Shown: in pieces, positions 8,346 to 17,876 of the stretch
How positions within the stretch are numbered: position 1 is the first letter of the stretch
How the letters are laid out: the number at the start of each line of letters is the position of its first letter
Assembly (NCBI GenBank): GCA_014763785.1
Contig: JACXUS010000002.1
Coordinates: 1-48,337 of the forward strand
Length of the DNA stretch: 48,337 nt
Direction: 5' to 3'
Source: Sphingomonadales bacterium
Lineage (GTDB): Bacteria > Pseudomonadota > Alphaproteobacteria > Rhodobacterales > Rhodobacteraceae
The notes under the pieces: generated by a model
What the model was told of the DNA's origin: nothing
Seen by the model: the letters and a program-made list of their open reading frames with translations, nothing else
The model's database searches: none
Translations under genes and position numbers: made by a program

Positions 8346-8372
8346 CCCCCTGTGAGTTGTCATCACGGGGGG
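8346..8372 (+). terminator. Stem-loop between the sulfotransferase gene and glf
   Basis: The sequence CCCCC-t-GTGA, a 7- to 8-nt loop, then TCAC-g-GGGG(G) can form a GC-rich hairpin ten bases after the stop codon at 8336. There is no T run, so this is more likely an intercistronic stem that affects mRNA stability, or a weak terminator, than a full terminator. Confidence 0.4.
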
Positions 8373-8385
8373 GGGCGTGCAATAA

Positions 8386-9561
<1,176 letters not shown>

Positions 9562-9572
9562 ACGGTGCCCGG

Positions 9573-9606
9573 CGGCCCCATGACACCCCCGGGGGCCGTC
9601 CTTTTG
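9573..9606 (+). terminator. Rho-independent terminator after glf
   Basis: The stem CGGCCCC/GGGGCCG (9573-9579 and 9592-9598) is followed by TCCTTTTG, 12 bp after the glf stop. It should end the transcript that starts at the first GlfT2-like gene. Confidence 0.65.
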
Positions 9607-9887
9607 CCTTTCATTCGACCGATAAAGACTTCCAGCTTCCTCCGCCTGATTCAGCCTCGGGCAGGATTTCGGTCCAAGGTCTTGTCTGTTGGAATGGCCG
9701 GGGTCTGCGATACCCGGGCTCTCGGTGTCTGGCGTCTCCGGACAGTTTCGAATTTCATAAAACAGGCATTAACGTTTGCGATTGGCGGAGGTCTTTGCTA
9801 ATCTCCGGCCACCACGGCTCTTTGAGCTATCTTTAGGACGGCGCTTGTGTCGTCACGCGGCCGCATTTGCCTTTTTTGGGGGGCTAC
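9607..9887 (+). promoter_or_regulatory. Upstream region and candidate promoter of the first RTX gene
   Basis: This 281-bp stretch has no gene. A plausible sigma-70 promoter is TTGCGA (9776-9781) with TAATCT (9799-9804) at 17-bp spacing, about 85 bp before the ATG. A run of six G residues just before CTAC-ATG may act as the ribosome binding site. The promoter is a by-eye match only. Confidence 0.35.
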
Positions 9888-12482
9888 ATGCTTATTCGTT
9901 TCCTGGGTCCGGAGGACCTTCTCGATTTCGCGTTCTTCGACAACCTCTCCGGCGATTTGTCGATCGACGTGGTGAGTGCGACGTCGACACAAGTCGTCGT
10001 CTCCAACCCGTCGACAGGCGCGGTCACGACCTTTTACGGCAGCGGATTTCCGAGCGCGGTCGAACTCGAGAACGACATCTTCTATGGCACACTGACCGGT
10101 TGGACCACCACAGCGACCGAGGACGGCGAGACCCGAACCATCGCTGAGGTCAGTGACCTTTCCTGGGATGTGGCCGATTTCGTCGGCGCGCTTGATGCGA
10201 TGTCGATGGACGACGACACGGCGCTTACAACGCTGCTCAACCTTCAACCCCTGACCTTCGACGCGAGCGAGGCTTTTGGTCCGATCTATGATTTCAATCT
10301 GATGGGCCTGATGCAGAACGCCCAGATCATCACGTCAGCCGATTTCGGCGATTATATCGGCGGCGGAGAGGGCGATGACACGATCAACGCCGGCGGCGCG
10401 CCAATCGACGAATTTGACGTGATCTTCGTGTCGAACGGCAGCGACCGGATCATCTTATCGGACACCCAACCTGACTCAGGCGGCACCGATCTCGTTTATG
10501 GATTTTACGACGAATACGGCGCGGAAGCGACCGGTGTCGGTGCGATCTCCGTGACGATCGACGGCGTGGCAAATACTGGCTCGGTGGTCAAGGCGACCGG
10601 TACCGACACGCTCATAGATGTTCAAATGGCTCTGGACGACTCGACCAAGGGGCTTGGTATCTTCGGGACGACCAGCGACGACAGCTTCACTATCAATGGC
10701 GGCGCCAGTTCGTGGATCGAGGTCGCAGGCAATGATGGCGCCGACGCCTATGACCTCGTAGTAGCGGGCGGCCTCCGGGTAAGCTTTCACGGAATCTGGG
10801 GCAGCTATGGACCGTCTCAGGGCGTATCGGCCGACCTGTTGGCAGGCGTGATCTATAATGACGGCTATGGTAACCAGGAGACAATTTCGATCACCGACGA
10901 AGGTGGCCGGCTCGAGATCGCGGCGACCGATTTCGCCGATACCATCGTCGGCTCTGCCGCCAACGACAGTTTCATCACCCGCGCCGGCAATGACACGATC
11001 GACGGCGGAGCGGGCTTCGACCGGCTGCGCTACGATCGCAGCCAGATGACCTCCGGGATCGACGCCGACCTGCTGGCCGGAGAGGTCACGGGCGCATGGA
11101 GCTTGGAGGCCTTCACCCATACGGTCTCGAATATCGAAGAGATCCGCGGAACCCTGTTGGGGGATATCATGACCGCGCAGGGGACCGCGGTCTCCGTGCG
11201 GTTCCGGGGTTATTTCGGGGATGATACGCTGTCCGGCGGCGGTGGCGCGGATACCCTGGAAGGTGGCTACGGCGCTGACCTGCTCAACGGCAACTATGGA
11301 AATGACCTCATCTATGGCGAGGATGAGGATGACACGATCTCCGGCGGCGAGGGCGCGGATACTGTGGATGGTGGCAGTGGCGCCGACCTCGTTTACCTCA
11401 ACCAGGGCAACGACCTCTTCCTCGACAACAGCGACATATTCAGCGACACGGTCTATGGCGGCTATGGCAACGACACGATCGAGGGCGGAAACGGAAGTGA
11501 CGAGTTCCATGGAGACTGGGACAATGATGTCATCAACGGACGTCTGGGCAATGACCTGATCTATGGCGGTGACGGCTTCGACACGATCTATGGCGGCGAC
11601 GGCCACGACACGGTCTTCGGCGGCAACGGGCGTGACGTTGTCTATCTGGGCAATGGCAACGATGTCTTCAACGACAACGGTCAGGGCGGCGATCTGGGCC
11701 GCGATCTGGTCTACAGCGGCGATGGCAATGACACGATCGAGGGTGGCAACGGCAACGACACCTTCTATGGCGACGCCGGAAACGATGTGATTCAGGGCCG
11801 CCTCGGCGACGATGTGATCTATGGCGGCACCGGTTACGACACGATCTATGGCGGCGACGGCAACGATACGGTTACCGGCGGCGACGGGCGCGACCTGACC
11901 TATCTGGGCAATGGCAACGACGTCTTCAACGACAACAGCCAGGGCGGCGAAAATGGCCGCGACACGGTCTTTGGCGGCAATGGCAACGACACGATCGAGG
12001 GCGGAAACGGCGACGACACCTTCTATGGCGAGGCGGGAAACGATGTGATCCGCGCGCGGCTCGGCAATGACGCGGTTTTCGGCGGCGACGGTTTCGATTT
12101 CATCGACGCGGGCGACGGCAACGATACGGTCTATGGCGGCAACGGGCGCGACACAGTGCTGCTTGGCGCGGGCAATGACCGCTTCGTCGACACCGCTCAG
12201 GCCGGCGAGCTCGGGCAGGACACGATCACCGGCGGCGCCGGGGCGGACACCTTCGTGTTCGCCGCGACCATCTCCGCCGACGTAATCACCGATTTCGAGA
12301 TCGGCACCGACGAGCTGCAGCTGGCGAGCACGCTGGTCGGCGGGTTCGGCGTGTCGGTGGTTTCGACCTATGCCGAGGTCGTTGACGAGGGCGTGATGCT
12401 CGATTTCGGGGCAGGAAACTCGATTCTGCTCGAAGGTCTCACCTCCACCGCAGGGCTCGAAAACGACATCTTCATCTATTGA
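9888..12482 (+). CDS. RTX calcium-binding protein, likely type I-secreted
   Basis: The 864-residue product has an N-terminal region without a classical signal peptide (MLIRFLGPEDLLDFAFFDNL), scattered RTX motifs from about residue 155, and a dense hemolysin-type array from about residue 440 (GGxGxDxxx nonapeptides). In the array, longer units repeat with a period of exactly 258 bp: 11628, 11886, 12144, after an 83-residue unit at 11379. The C-terminus (ADVITDFEIGTDELQLAS to the end) matches that of the RTX protein at 20741-23755 and is probably the type I secretion domain. Repeats should fold with calcium outside the cell. I chose the ATG at 9888 over an upstream TTG. The exporter is not in this window. 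Confidence 0.85.
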   Translation: MLIRFLGPEDLLDFAFFDNLSGDLSIDVVSATSTQVVVSNPSTGAVTTFYGSGFPSAVELENDIFYGTLTGWTTTATEDGETRTIAEVSDLSWDVADFVGALDAMSMDDDTALTTLLNLQPLTFDASEAFGPIYDFNLMGLMQNAQIITSADFGDYIGGGEGDDTINAGGAPIDEFDVIFVSNGSDRIILSDTQPDSGGTDLVYGFYDEYGAEATGVGAISVTIDGVANTGSVVKATGTDTLIDVQMALDDSTKGLGIFGTTSDDSFTINGGASSWIEVAGNDGADAYDLVVAGGLRVSFHGIWGSYGPSQGVSADLLAGVIYNDGYGNQETISITDEGGRLEIAATDFADTIVGSAANDSFITRAGNDTIDGGAGFDRLRYDRSQMTSGIDADLLAGEVTGAWSLEAFTHTVSNIEEIRGTLLGDIMTAQGTAVSVRFRGYFGDDTLSGGGGADTLEGGYGADLLNGNYGNDLIYGEDEDDTISGGEGADTVDGGSGADLVYLNQGNDLFLDNSDIFSDTVYGGYGNDTIEGGNGSDEFHGDWDNDVINGRLGNDLIYGGDGFDTIYGGDGHDTVFGGNGRDVVYLGNGNDVFNDNGQGGDLGRDLVYSGDGNDTIEGGNGNDTFYGDAGNDVIQGRLGDDVIYGGTGYDTIYGGDGNDTVTGGDGRDLTYLGNGNDVFNDNSQGGENGRDTVFGGNGNDTIEGGNGDDTFYGEAGNDVIRARLGNDAVFGGDGFDFIDAGDGNDTVYGGNGRDTVLLGAGNDRFVDTAQAGELGQDTITGGAGADTFVFAATISADVITDFEIGTDELQLASTLVGGFGVSVVSTYAEVVDEGVMLDFGAGNSILLEGLTSTAGLENDIFIY
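11379..12240 (+). repeat. Tandem 86-residue super-repeats of RTX motifs
   Basis: Units begin at 11379 (83 codons), 11628, 11886 (86 codons each) and 12144 (partial). Each starts G-R/A-D-x-V/T-Y/L-L and holds a GNDVFND-like insert before a run of GGxGNDxI nonapeptides. The 258-bp period is exact over the last three starts. These are coding repeats, not a CRISPR or a mobile element. Confidence 0.8.
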
Positions 12483-12504
12483 GTCGAGACCGGATTTCGG
12501 CCTT

Positions 12505-12540
12505 TCCACCCGCGTGTGCCGCACGCGGGTGGATTTCTGT
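12505..12540 (+). terminator. Strong rho-independent terminator after the first RTX gene
   Basis: A perfect 12-bp stem (TCCACCCGCGTG and CACGCGGGTGGA, 12505-12516 and 12522-12533) with a 5-nt loop is followed by TTTCTGTT. It begins 22 bp after the RTX stop, so the RTX gene is probably a single transcript and the next gene needs its own promoter or read-through. Confidence 0.8.
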
Positions 12541-12582
12541 TGAGCGAGCAAGTATCAGCTCCGTGCAGGGAGCCCAATCAGG

Positions 12583-13587
12583 GTGCCGAGCCGCGAGTCA
12601 GTCATGCCTATACCCCCTCACAACCAGGGACGTCTGGTCGCGATCGTCGTCACCTACAACCGCCTGCATCAGCTCAAAGTCACAGTCGACCGGCTGCTCG
12701 CCTCGCCTGAATCCGAGCTCGCGCAACTGATCGTGGTCGACAACGCCAGCACCGACGGCACGGCCGACTGGCTCGCCACCTGTACCGATCCCCGCCTGAT
12801 CTCCCTAAGAGCCGAGCGCAACGAGGGCGGGGCCGGCGGCTTCGTGCGCGGCATGACCGCGGCGATGGCCGCGAGCGCCCCTGACTGGCTCGTGCTCATG
12901 GATGACGACGGCCGCCCCGAAGCCGGAACGCTCGCCCGGTTTCACGGACTCGATCTGAGCGGCTGGGATGCACTGGCCGCGGCGGTCTTTCTGCCGGACG
13001 GAGCGATCTGCGACATGAACCGCCCCTCGCGCAATCCTTTCGCGCGTCCCGCGGTTTTCCTGCGCACCCTGTTACGACTCGGCGGACGCGAGGGGTTCCA
13101 TCTGAGCCGCGCGGATTACTCACAGAGCACGCCACGACCTATCGACATCACCTCTTTCGTAGGTTTCTTCCTGCGGGCTGATCTCGTGCGACGCTTTGGC
13201 TACCCCGATCCGCGGCTCTTCGTCTATGCCGAGGACGGACTCTACACGCTCGGGCTGAGCAAGGCAGGGGCGCGGATCGCCTTTCATCCGGCACTCCGCT
13301 TCGAGCACGATCTGAGCACATTCTCGGGCGCAGCCGGCGGCTTCAATCCGCTCTGGAAGGTCTATTATTACCATCGCAATCTTCTGCTGCTCTATCGGGC
13401 CGCCGCCGGTCCGCTTCTATGGCCGCTGTTGGTGATGCTCGTTGCGAAATGGGCCCTCAAGGCGCGCTGGCACCCTGGCGAGCGCGCGTGCTATCTCTGC
13501 TTGCTCTGGCACGCTATCCGCGACGGTCTCGGTCGCCGCCTTACGCTTAGCCATGACGAGGTGCTCGCGCTCTGCTGCAAGGACTGA
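12583..13587 (+). CDS. Family 2 glycosyltransferase, GlfT1/rhamnosyltransferase-like
   Basis: The 334-residue product has a GT-A fold: AIVVTYNRLHQLKVTVDRLL, IVVDNASTDGT, the block NEGGAGGFVRGM, DXD motif VLMDDDGRP, a catalytic-region segment YAEDGLYTLGLSKAG, and YYYHRNLLLLYR before a hydrophobic C-terminal patch. The GGAGGF-RG block is shared by GlfT1, GlfT2 and rhamnosyltransferases. A role in starting or extending the Galf polymer is therefore plausible, but the sugar cannot be read off. The GTG at 12583 has AGGGAG ten bases upstream; an ATG at 12604 is the alternative. It converges on the GlfT2-like gene at 13597 with a gap of only 9 bp. Confidence 0.8.
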   Translation: MPSRESVMPIPPHNQGRLVAIVVTYNRLHQLKVTVDRLLASPESELAQLIVVDNASTDGTADWLATCTDPRLISLRAERNEGGAGGFVRGMTAAMAASAPDWLVLMDDDGRPEAGTLARFHGLDLSGWDALAAAVFLPDGAICDMNRPSRNPFARPAVFLRTLLRLGGREGFHLSRADYSQSTPRPIDITSFVGFFLRADLVRRFGYPDPRLFVYAEDGLYTLGLSKAGARIAFHPALRFEHDLSTFSGAAGGFNPLWKVYYYHRNLLLLYRAAAGPLLWPLLVMLVAKWALKARWHPGERACYLCLLWHAIRDGLGRRLTLSHDEVLALCCKD

Positions 13588-13596
13588 GCGGCCCGA

Positions 13597-15459
13597 TCAA
13601 GCGGCATCCTTCTTGTCGAGATCGAGCATTCGCGCCCAGAATTGATCACTAGTCATTTCCGGATAGGCCTTCTGCCAGCGCGCCTTGAGCCCGTCATAGG
13701 TCCTCAAGAAAACCCAACTCAGCCGGGCGAGTTTCCAGCTCTCGCGCAGCGCCGAGCGCCCGGACTGAGTCACGGTATAGGCCTTGCGCTTGTCCGGATC
13801 GAAATAGGTGATCTGCGCCGCACCCCAGCTTTCGCGCACGTTCCAGCGCTGCTCCGGGGGCAGTGTCAGCCGGTTTCCGAAGGTTCTGAACCCCGGCAGC
13901 AGGCACCCGTTCAACGTCAGCTTGAACAGCAACCGCGTCCAGCGATGGTGCGGATTGAAGCGACGACGCTCCGCGGGCGGCTCGGCACAATCCGTCCAGG
14001 CCTCGCGTTTGCGCAGCTTGCCGATCTCGGCACGTCGTGCCGCAACATCGGCATTCTTGGCGAAATACTCGGGCCCCTCGATCACATCAGCAAAGGCCAT
14101 ATTCAGTGCAGCCATCGTTTCGTAATGGCTTGTTACGAACGTCCGTGCCCAGAACCAGATCGCGATCCGCAGCGTGGCGACTCGGCCGATATCCATCGCG
14201 GGCAGCGCAAGGTGATGAACCAAATGACTGCGCAGGTCGAGATACCAGGTCAGAGGGCTATCCTTTTCGGTGAAGCTCTCTTGGAACGACACCACGCCAG
14301 GCAGGGTCACAATGTTGAAGTCATGAACCAAACTGAAGCTGACGTCGTCGCCGCGCACAAAAAACGGGAAGGGCAGATGTTTCACCTCGGCAAGCGGGAA
14401 GGCGAAATACCACCAGCCACCGTAGAAATTCTCAGGTTGACGCGGGGTCGAGGCATATTCGACCGCGAAGACCTGCGCCGGGTTACGAAGATCGGTGCCA
14501 CCATGCAGGGGTCGGCACGCCCCGTCAAAGAGCGCACCATTCTCCCAAAAGGCCCAAGCGTGGCGGGTCGAGATCATCGCCCCGGCGATCGCGGTCGCAG
14601 GGTCGGTGGCATAAGCCAAGAACATCCAGGTCCGTTCGACCGCGTCAAACGGGGTCGAGGCGTCGTCGTCCATAAAGAGGCAATAGCTGGCCCCCATCTC
14701 TCGCGCCGCGATCAAACCGCGGGAAAACCCGCCCGCGCCACCGTAATTCTCGTTGTCGATCACGGTGACCTTCTCGGTATCGGCAAGGCCAGAGCTGCGC
14801 CCGTTGTCGACCACGATCATGCGCAGGTGCTCCCCAAGTCGCGAGCGCGCAGCGAATTCCTCGAACCGCGCCACGGTGCGGCGCACCGCCTCCTCGCGGC
14901 GGAAGGTGGTTACCGAGAGCGCCAGCTCGGGTGTGCGCCTTGGCGCTTCGAGCGTATCCCAGGCCGCCCAGGTCAGGCGCCCCTCGCTAAGGGTCCGAAA
15001 CTCGAAGAAGACGATCCCCAGATCGGCGTCATGATCCGCGATCGGCAGTCTGAGGCGTTGCACCTGCGCGGGGTCGAGCTCGAGCACCTCGTTGACGAGG
15101 CGTACCCACGAGCGGCGCGGGAACGCCAGGAAGACCGTGACCTCGATCCGCCCCTCTCCACGCAACTGCAAACCGAGCTCGCCAAGGCCGCAATGGCTGC
15201 GCCATTTGCCGAGGTTAAAGAGGTTGAAGTAGGTGTCGAACTGGATATGCGCACCGGCGTCGAAATCGACCGCCCCCGCCGCCTGCGACAGGCCCGCAAT
15301 CCCGTGCAGCCGAACGAAGAGATCGCGTTCCGAGCAAATCGCAGGATCCGGCCAGACAAAGGGTTGCAGGAGCGTCGTTTCGGTGGGTTGCAATGCAGAG
15401 GCCTGCCCACTGCCGGCGAGGCTGCGCGAAATCGTCTTGGAAGCGGTCTTCGCTGGCAT
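13597..15459 (-). CDS. GlfT2-like galactofuranosyltransferase (GT2 family), second copy
   Basis: The 620-residue product follows GlfT2 architecture: beta-rich N-terminal domain (about 1-160), GT-A core starting LALSVTTFRREEAVRRTV, IVVDNGRSSGL, NYGGAGGFSRGLIAA, metal triad CLFMDDDAST (D264-D266), the acidic pair in FFVRGDDVSFSLVHDF (D371, D372), and a helical C-terminus. It should polymerise galactofuranose from UDP-Galf. Where GlfT2 and the copy at 4002 have a WH pair, this protein reads FQ in VVSFQESF (Q393), so a metal-ligand histidine may be replaced. I chose the ATG at 15459 because GAAGGA lies about 10 bases upstream; an ATG at 15477 is possible. It is last in the kpsE-kpsT-hydrolase-sulfotransferase strand group. 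Confidence 0.82.
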   Translation of the reverse strand: MPAKTASKTISRSLAGSGQASALQPTETTLLQPFVWPDPAICSERDLFVRLHGIAGLSQAAGAVDFDAGAHIQFDTYFNLFNLGKWRSHCGLGELGLQLRGEGRIEVTVFLAFPRRSWVRLVNEVLELDPAQVQRLRLPIADHDADLGIVFFEFRTLSEGRLTWAAWDTLEAPRRTPELALSVTTFRREEAVRRTVARFEEFAARSRLGEHLRMIVVDNGRSSGLADTEKVTVIDNENYGGAGGFSRGLIAAREMGASYCLFMDDDASTPFDAVERTWMFLAYATDPATAIAGAMISTRHAWAFWENGALFDGACRPLHGGTDLRNPAQVFAVEYASTPRQPENFYGGWWYFAFPLAEVKHLPFPFFVRGDDVSFSLVHDFNIVTLPGVVSFQESFTEKDSPLTWYLDLRSHLVHHLALPAMDIGRVATLRIAIWFWARTFVTSHYETMAALNMAFADVIEGPEYFAKNADVAARRAEIGKLRKREAWTDCAEPPAERRRFNPHHRWTRLLFKLTLNGCLLPGFRTFGNRLTLPPEQRWNVRESWGAAQITYFDPDKRKAYTVTQSGRSALRESWKLARLSWVFLRTYDGLKARWQKAYPEMTSDQFWARMLDLDKKDAA

Positions 15460-15684
15460 GGCAGTGCGGTCCTTCATGTGCGGTAGGACGTTCGGGGGAC
15501 GGCGGAGCAGCTGATCGGAAACCGCAGGAAAGCGAACGCCGGGGCAGCGCGCGGCGCGGCGCAGAACGGATTTTTCGAGCTGATTTGCTTCACCGAACGA
15601 ACAGGTTTATCTTGTCTATCTTCACAATGTTATCCTCCAACGATTCTGCCTGGTCCAGCCCAAAGACCCCGAGCCTTTGCCGTA
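15460..15684. other. Intergenic region upstream of the second GlfT2-like gene
   Basis: This 225-bp gap lies between the sulfotransferase-like gene and the GlfT2-like gene on the minus strand. It contains a tiny minus-strand reading frame of 11 codons (15625-15590) with GGAGG eight bases before its GTG. No terminator is evident. It may hold a promoter for the GlfT2-like gene, but none stands out. Confidence 0.35.
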
Positions 15685-16740
15685 TTACAACCGCCCAGAG
15701 GGATCACAGATCGCAGTAAGCAACCGGGCGGAAATCTCGGCGAACTGGTCGATGTCGAGCAGACCCATATTGCCGACATCGGGATGGTCGGGCCGCGGCG
15801 CGAAAAGCGGTCCCGCGCGTCCCGGGAAGAAGGTGTCTTTCACCCAGAGGTTCGAGGCCTCGAAATAGGCCATGATCTTGCCCGCGCGCTCGGCCGCCAT
15901 GACCGGCCGCGGCTCGGTCGGCAGCGTGTTGATGAAGGGCAGAAGCATCTCACGCACCGGATTGGGCCGGTCACCCTTCATGAAGGGGATCGACGGCTGG
16001 AGCCTGCGTAATGCCTCGAGCACCGGCGCGGAAAGACCCCGGTTGTCGGCGGGAGAGGCCTGAAAATCGCTCATGTCGAAATCTGTCCGCCCCAGAACCA
16101 CCGACATGAAATCGGTCAGGATCTGGCCGCCGATGAACTCCTTGCGGTCGAAGACCCGCACGGTAATCGTCTCGCGGCCCCAGACCTTGATCCACTTCTC
16201 CAGCTCGCGCCGATAGAAGATATAGGGCACTGGTGATTTCTCACTGAGACAGTTTTCCATGAAGCGCGAGAAGGGCGCCTCGCTGAACCCACGCCGCATG
16301 AATTCCCCATACATGGACAGGATCGCGTCGTCCTGACGACGGATGTAAACCACGATCTCGACCGTGTCGAAGAGTGGCGCGAGCATCTCCCGGAGCTGTT
16401 CTACCCCCTCGGGGCTGCGCAGATTACCGGTCAGGTTCTCGGTCGAATAGATCATCGTGTGGATATGCGCGGGCTGCGCATCGCGACAGGAGCGGATCTC
16501 GGCGATCAGCCGGGTGCGGAAATCCGCGAGCTCATCGAGCGTGTGAATACCATAGGCCCGCGTCAGATCATGGATCGCGATCGCCGCGGCGAAGAACAGC
16601 GTGATGTGATTTGCATCGGGTGCGAGGGCGCGCCCATAAGCCAGACCGTGCCGCGAAAGCCAGTCAGGGTTCCCCTCGCAACTGTTCTGAAGCAGGGTCG
16701 ACGCCGTTTTGGGCGTTCCGATATGAAGAACGAGTTTCAC
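15685..16740 (-). CDS. Sulfotransferase-like protein, paralogue of the one at 7296-8336
   Basis: The 351-residue product starts at a GTG (16740) as (M)KLVLHIGTPKTASTLLQNS and continues collinear with the plus-strand paralogue, including VVYIRRQDDAILSMYGEFM, FYRRELEKWIKVWGRE, the LEALRRLQPSIPF segment and LPTEPRPVMAAE. The P-loop PKTAST and the R...S segment fit PAPS binding, so it likely sulfates a sugar or other cell-surface group. The frame stays open 17 codons upstream, but the match to the paralogue begins at the GTG. It lies between the hydrolase gene and the GlfT2-like gene in the minus-strand export group. Having one copy in each half of the locus suggests duplication and then specialisation. 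Confidence 0.72.
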   Translation of the reverse strand: MKLVLHIGTPKTASTLLQNSCEGNPDWLSRHGLAYGRALAPDANHITLFFAAAIAIHDLTRAYGIHTLDELADFRTRLIAEIRSCRDAQPAHIHTMIYSTENLTGNLRSPEGVEQLREMLAPLFDTVEIVVYIRRQDDAILSMYGEFMRRGFSEAPFSRFMENCLSEKSPVPYIFYRRELEKWIKVWGRETITVRVFDRKEFIGGQILTDFMSVVLGRTDFDMSDFQASPADNRGLSAPVLEALRRLQPSIPFMKGDRPNPVREMLLPFINTLPTEPRPVMAAERAGKIMAYFEASNLWVKDTFFPGRAGPLFAPRPDHPDVGNMGLLDIDQFAEISARLLTAICDPSGRL

Positions 16741-16851
16741 CGCGTCACCGTCTGATTGCTCTGCATAGTTCCCGTGCCCTCGGGGGCACACCGGTCTCTC
16801 CCGCGGTATGGCAGCTAAGGAGGCCCGGATGCAAGGGCGGCATCCCTCTGC

Positions 16852-17829
16852 TCAGAACTTGCCATTCTCAAGCGAACGCATCAGTTCGATAGCCCGGGGA
16901 GAATCCGGAAGCTTCTCGAGCACGGCGGGCAACAGCCGCATATTGATCTTTGGCAGGAGATCGCGCGTGGCAAGCGCAAAGGTGCGCATCGAGTCGTATT
17001 TGCCGCGCCCACTCTGCGCCAAAAACAGCGCAAGATGCAGACTGATAGTCTGGACGGCGCGTTCGCTCAAATGCGTATTCTCGCGCGAGAGAAGCCACTG
17101 ATAGTAGCCCAGATAGCCGCGACGCCGCCTCGCGAGAGCACTAAAGGTGCCCGCGTCCGGCCCCGGTCCATCGATGACGCTATCGATGAACCATCTGAGC
17201 ATATCCATGTTCTTCATATGCTCGGCAACGCGGTGACCGACCCCGGGAATCCGAAAGAGCTGCGCCGCAGCACTTTCCGCCTGAAACCGCCGGACATGTT
17301 CCGCATCCAGATCGAACAGGGGATCGGCGACAATGTAGACCGTTTGGATCGACGCGGCGGCTCGGGCTGCATCAAAAGCCCCAGTCGTCCAGTCCTGCCG
17401 CGCCCCTTGGTCATAGCGGGTCTCGAAGGGTGCAAGCCGCCGGTTAAAGGTTGAGATCGGATTGAACAGAATACAGGTGTCACACCCGAATTCAGCAGAA
17501 AACGCGCCGGCCGCATATCCGCCCATAGAGCCGCCATAACCGATCCTGCGCGAGAAGTTCCGCGGAGCGACCTCTCGCCTGGCAGCCTCGAGCACCTCCA
17601 GAAACGCGGGCCTACGATACCAAGCGTACGGGTCGCTCTCCATCAAGCCGATCACATTCAGTCCCCGCCTGGCGCAGAAATCGAAGGCCCAGGCACGGCG
17701 ATCGTCGAGCGGCCCGGCAGTCACCATGCTGTCGAACACGACAAAAAGGGGCCCCTCGTTCTGGACCAGAATATCAGCCGCGTAATGCCTGTTTCTGATC
17801 CTTTTGATATCCTTGATGAAATCTGTCAT
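16852..17829 (-). CDS. Alpha/beta-hydrolase-fold protein of the capsule operon, unknown substrate
   Basis: The 325-residue product has a nucleophile elbow in RRIGYGGSMGGYAAGAFS (serine in GGSMGG), a strand and acid region in TVYIVADPLFDLDAEHV, and a late histidine in FRIPGVGHRVAEHM. The order Ser-Asp-His fits an alpha/beta-hydrolase triad. There is no signal peptide. I used the ATG at 17829 with AGGA close upstream; a TTG at 17847 would add six residues. It lies 47 bp downstream of kpsT and probably shares its transcript. It could be a deacylase or esterase acting on the polysaccharide or its lipid, but nothing in the sequence fixes this. I do not recognise a named gene. Confidence 0.7.
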   Translation of the reverse strand: MTDFIKDIKRIRNRHYAADILVQNEGPLFVVFDSMVTAGPLDDRRAWAFDFCARRGLNVIGLMESDPYAWYRRPAFLEVLEAARREVAPRNFSRRIGYGGSMGGYAAGAFSAEFGCDTCILFNPISTFNRRLAPFETRYDQGARQDWTTGAFDAARAAASIQTVYIVADPLFDLDAEHVRRFQAESAAAQLFRIPGVGHRVAEHMKNMDMLRWFIDSVIDGPGPDAGTFSALARRRRGYLGYYQWLLSRENTHLSERAVQTISLHLALFLAQSGRGKYDSMRTFALATRDLLPKINMRLLPAVLEKLPDSPRAIELMRSLENGKF

Positions 17830-17876
17830 GCGTCCTGCGTATATCAATGCGTAGAACTATCGCTCATCAAAGGGGA

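Noticed and set aside
11379-12240. Regular repeats that could suggest CRISPR or minisatellite DNA
   Set aside because: The 258-bp period is a multiple of three, stays in frame, encodes RTX motifs and has no spacers.
10476-12551. A 691-codon minus-strand frame opposite the first RTX gene, and a similar one at 20906-22075
   Set aside because: The repeated Ile-Val-Ala-Val pattern is just the reverse reading of the RTX repeats.
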